Source: Prorocentrum cordatum (lineage: Eukaryota; Sar; Dinophyceae; Prorocentrales; Prorocentraceae). From it: a stretch of DNA of 64,000 bases. The notes below the pieces were generated by a model, which was not told where the DNA came from, did no database searches, and saw nothing but the letters and a program-made list of their open reading frames with translations. This document shows, piece by piece, positions 62,999 through 64,000 of the stretch. Position numbers and translations under genes: made by a program. Within the stretch, counting starts at the first letter, position 1; every line of letters starts with the position of its first letter. The DNA lies in assembly GCA_963575745.1 (NCBI GenBank), contig CAUYUJ010014623.1, forward strand, positions 50,001 through 114,000, written 5' to 3'.

Positions 62999-64000
62999 GG
63001 AGGCTGCGGGCGCGGGCGGGGGGGGGGGGGGGCGGCTGGCCCGGCCTCGACGACGAGCGGGCTCGACGCGGCGGCCCCCAGAGGGGTGGAAGAGCCGCCA
63101 GTGCGGCGCCGCCAGGGGCCCCCGTCGCGGTCTCACCGGCCTGCAGGCGGGGGCGAGGAGGAAGCGGCGGGCGCCGCAGCGGCGACCGAGGAGGCGGTGC
63201 GAGGCAAGGTCGCGTCGCTCCTCGCGGCCTACCGCCACGGCTGCGCCGCTGCGGAGCCGTGCGGCGCTGCTCGGGGTCCCTCGGCGCGGGCGGCCTGCTG
63301 TCGGCCCTGCCCTGGACTGGCACCTCGACCAGAGCTCCGTCGGCCAGAGGCTCGCGTCGCACATGGCGCCGCATGCTGGGGCGGCGCTGGCGGCGCGGCC
63401 AAGGAGCGGCTCAGCGGCGCGCGGGCCTCCCGCCTCGACATGTGCGTCGGACTCGGCGCGCGTGAACCGAGTGAGTCGACTTCTGGGGCGCCGAGGAGCC
63501 CTTCGGCGAGGTCGGCTCGACGTCACCCCCCCCTGGCCTGGCCTCGGTGGACAGCGGGCTGGGCGCGGCGGCTCCCAGAGGGGTGTGGAGGCGGAGGTCG
63601 CCGCAGCGGCGACCGAGGAGGCAGTGCGTGGCCAGGTCACGTCGCTCCTCGCGGCCTACCGCCGCTGCGGGGCTGTGCGAAGCCGCGGGCGAGCGCGCGT
63701 GGGGCCGAGCCTGGTCGGGCTGCTGCATTCGTTTCGGATCCTGGCGGCGCGGGGCCCCTGGCGGTCTCCGCGGGGCCCGTTCCTGGGGCGCCGCCAGGCC
63801 CGAGGGCTGGGGGGTGAGTGCGGCTGTCCAACACCCCGCGCTGCGGGGTGCTAGTTGCTCGCACTCACGCGGCGTCGGGTATCCTCGTCGCCTGGGGCCG
63901 TGCCTGTGCGCGGCAGCGAGGCGAGACGGCGTGACCGTTCGCCTTCAGGCCGTGCGCGTCCTCTTTCTCCTCCTCACCCTCATCCTCTTTCTCCTCTCTC
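62946..64000. other. LINE-C 3' flank with internal duplications and a hairpin
   Basis: 62946-63012 (CCAGCCAGGCTGCCGCATGG, then GGAATCGCGG and GAGGAGGCTGCGG) repeats 58148-58215 of ORF2. GCGGCGACCGAGGAGGC(G/A)GTGCG plus GTCGCTCCTCGCGGCCTACCG occurs at 63179-63237 and again at 63604-63663, encoding Ala-Ala-Thr-Glu-Glu-Ala-Val-Arg in both. ACACCCCGCGCTGCGGGGTG (63831-63850) is an 8-9-bp hairpin. A CTCCTCC/CTTTCTCC run ends the window. No additional gene is supported. Confidence 0.5.

Noticed and set aside
62319-63854. 511-codon frame overlapping LINE-C ORF2
   Set aside because: Its first 680 bp are the other frame of the RNase H-bearing 712-codon frame. The rest is Arg/Ala-rich GC-driven open sequence.

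Overview
This window looks like nuclear DNA of a dinoflagellate. The clearest evidence is an exact copy of the 22-nt dinoflagellate spliced leader at 2663-2684, plus a decayed copy (19 of 22 bases) at 16124-16145. Trans-spliced mRNAs that were reverse-transcribed and re-inserted leave such relics. The high GC content, abundant micro- and minisatellites, decayed non-LTR and copia-like elements, and lack of any intact host gene fit the same assignment. I found no rRNA, tRNA or CRISPR, and no host gene that I would call functional.

Layout. 1-2660: GC-rich repeats. 2663-7250: LINE-A, a broken non-LTR element whose 5' end is the spliced leader. It keeps traces of an N-terminal coiled-coil domain, endonuclease and reverse transcriptase. 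7900-11262: LINE-B, with an RT carrying YADD, an RNase H and a Cys/His tail, interrupted by a 165-bp MITE. 11.3-16.1 kb: minisatellites and a 1.2-kb dispersed repeat. 16.1-16.7 kb: a probable retroposed fragment behind the second leader relic. 16.8-18.75 kb: a 101-bp satellite in two subfamilies. 18.85-19.5 kb: a protein-kinase pseudogene. 19.5-24.5 kb: satellites and trinucleotide repeats.

24.56-36.92 kb: a large decayed copia-like polyprotein element. In order it has a gag, a zinc-knuckle remnant, an Arg/Ser-rich linker, a domain resembling Tpt1/KptA RNA 2'-phosphotransferase, a RING-like finger, a retropepsin, two blocks of unknown function (one with a methyltransferase-like glycine motif), a Cys/His-rich segment and an integrase. 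The RT that should follow is missing. Between 26.2 and 36.4 kb this element carries about 28 copies of a 14-nt hairpin (5-nt stem, 4-nt often GNRA-type loop), always on the sense strand. Most are read as Ala-Gly-X-Pro-Ala.

36.9-53.7 kb: dispersed repeat families, several unreported-looking MITE or foldback elements and minisatellites. 53.7-63 kb: LINE-C, the best preserved element, with a coiled-coil ORF1 and an ORF2 encoding endonuclease, RT and RNase H. Its ORF1 is split by a 3233-bp insert with 18-19-bp terminal inverted repeats. Removing the insert restores the frame exactly. The insert can also be read as a 3200-bp GT-AG intron.

The genes do not form a host pathway. The three LINEs and the copia-like element are the autonomous-type machinery; the MITEs, foldbacks, hairpins and the 3.2-kb insert are small passengers built on or near them. 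Domain calls rest on motifs read by eye. No database search was run.
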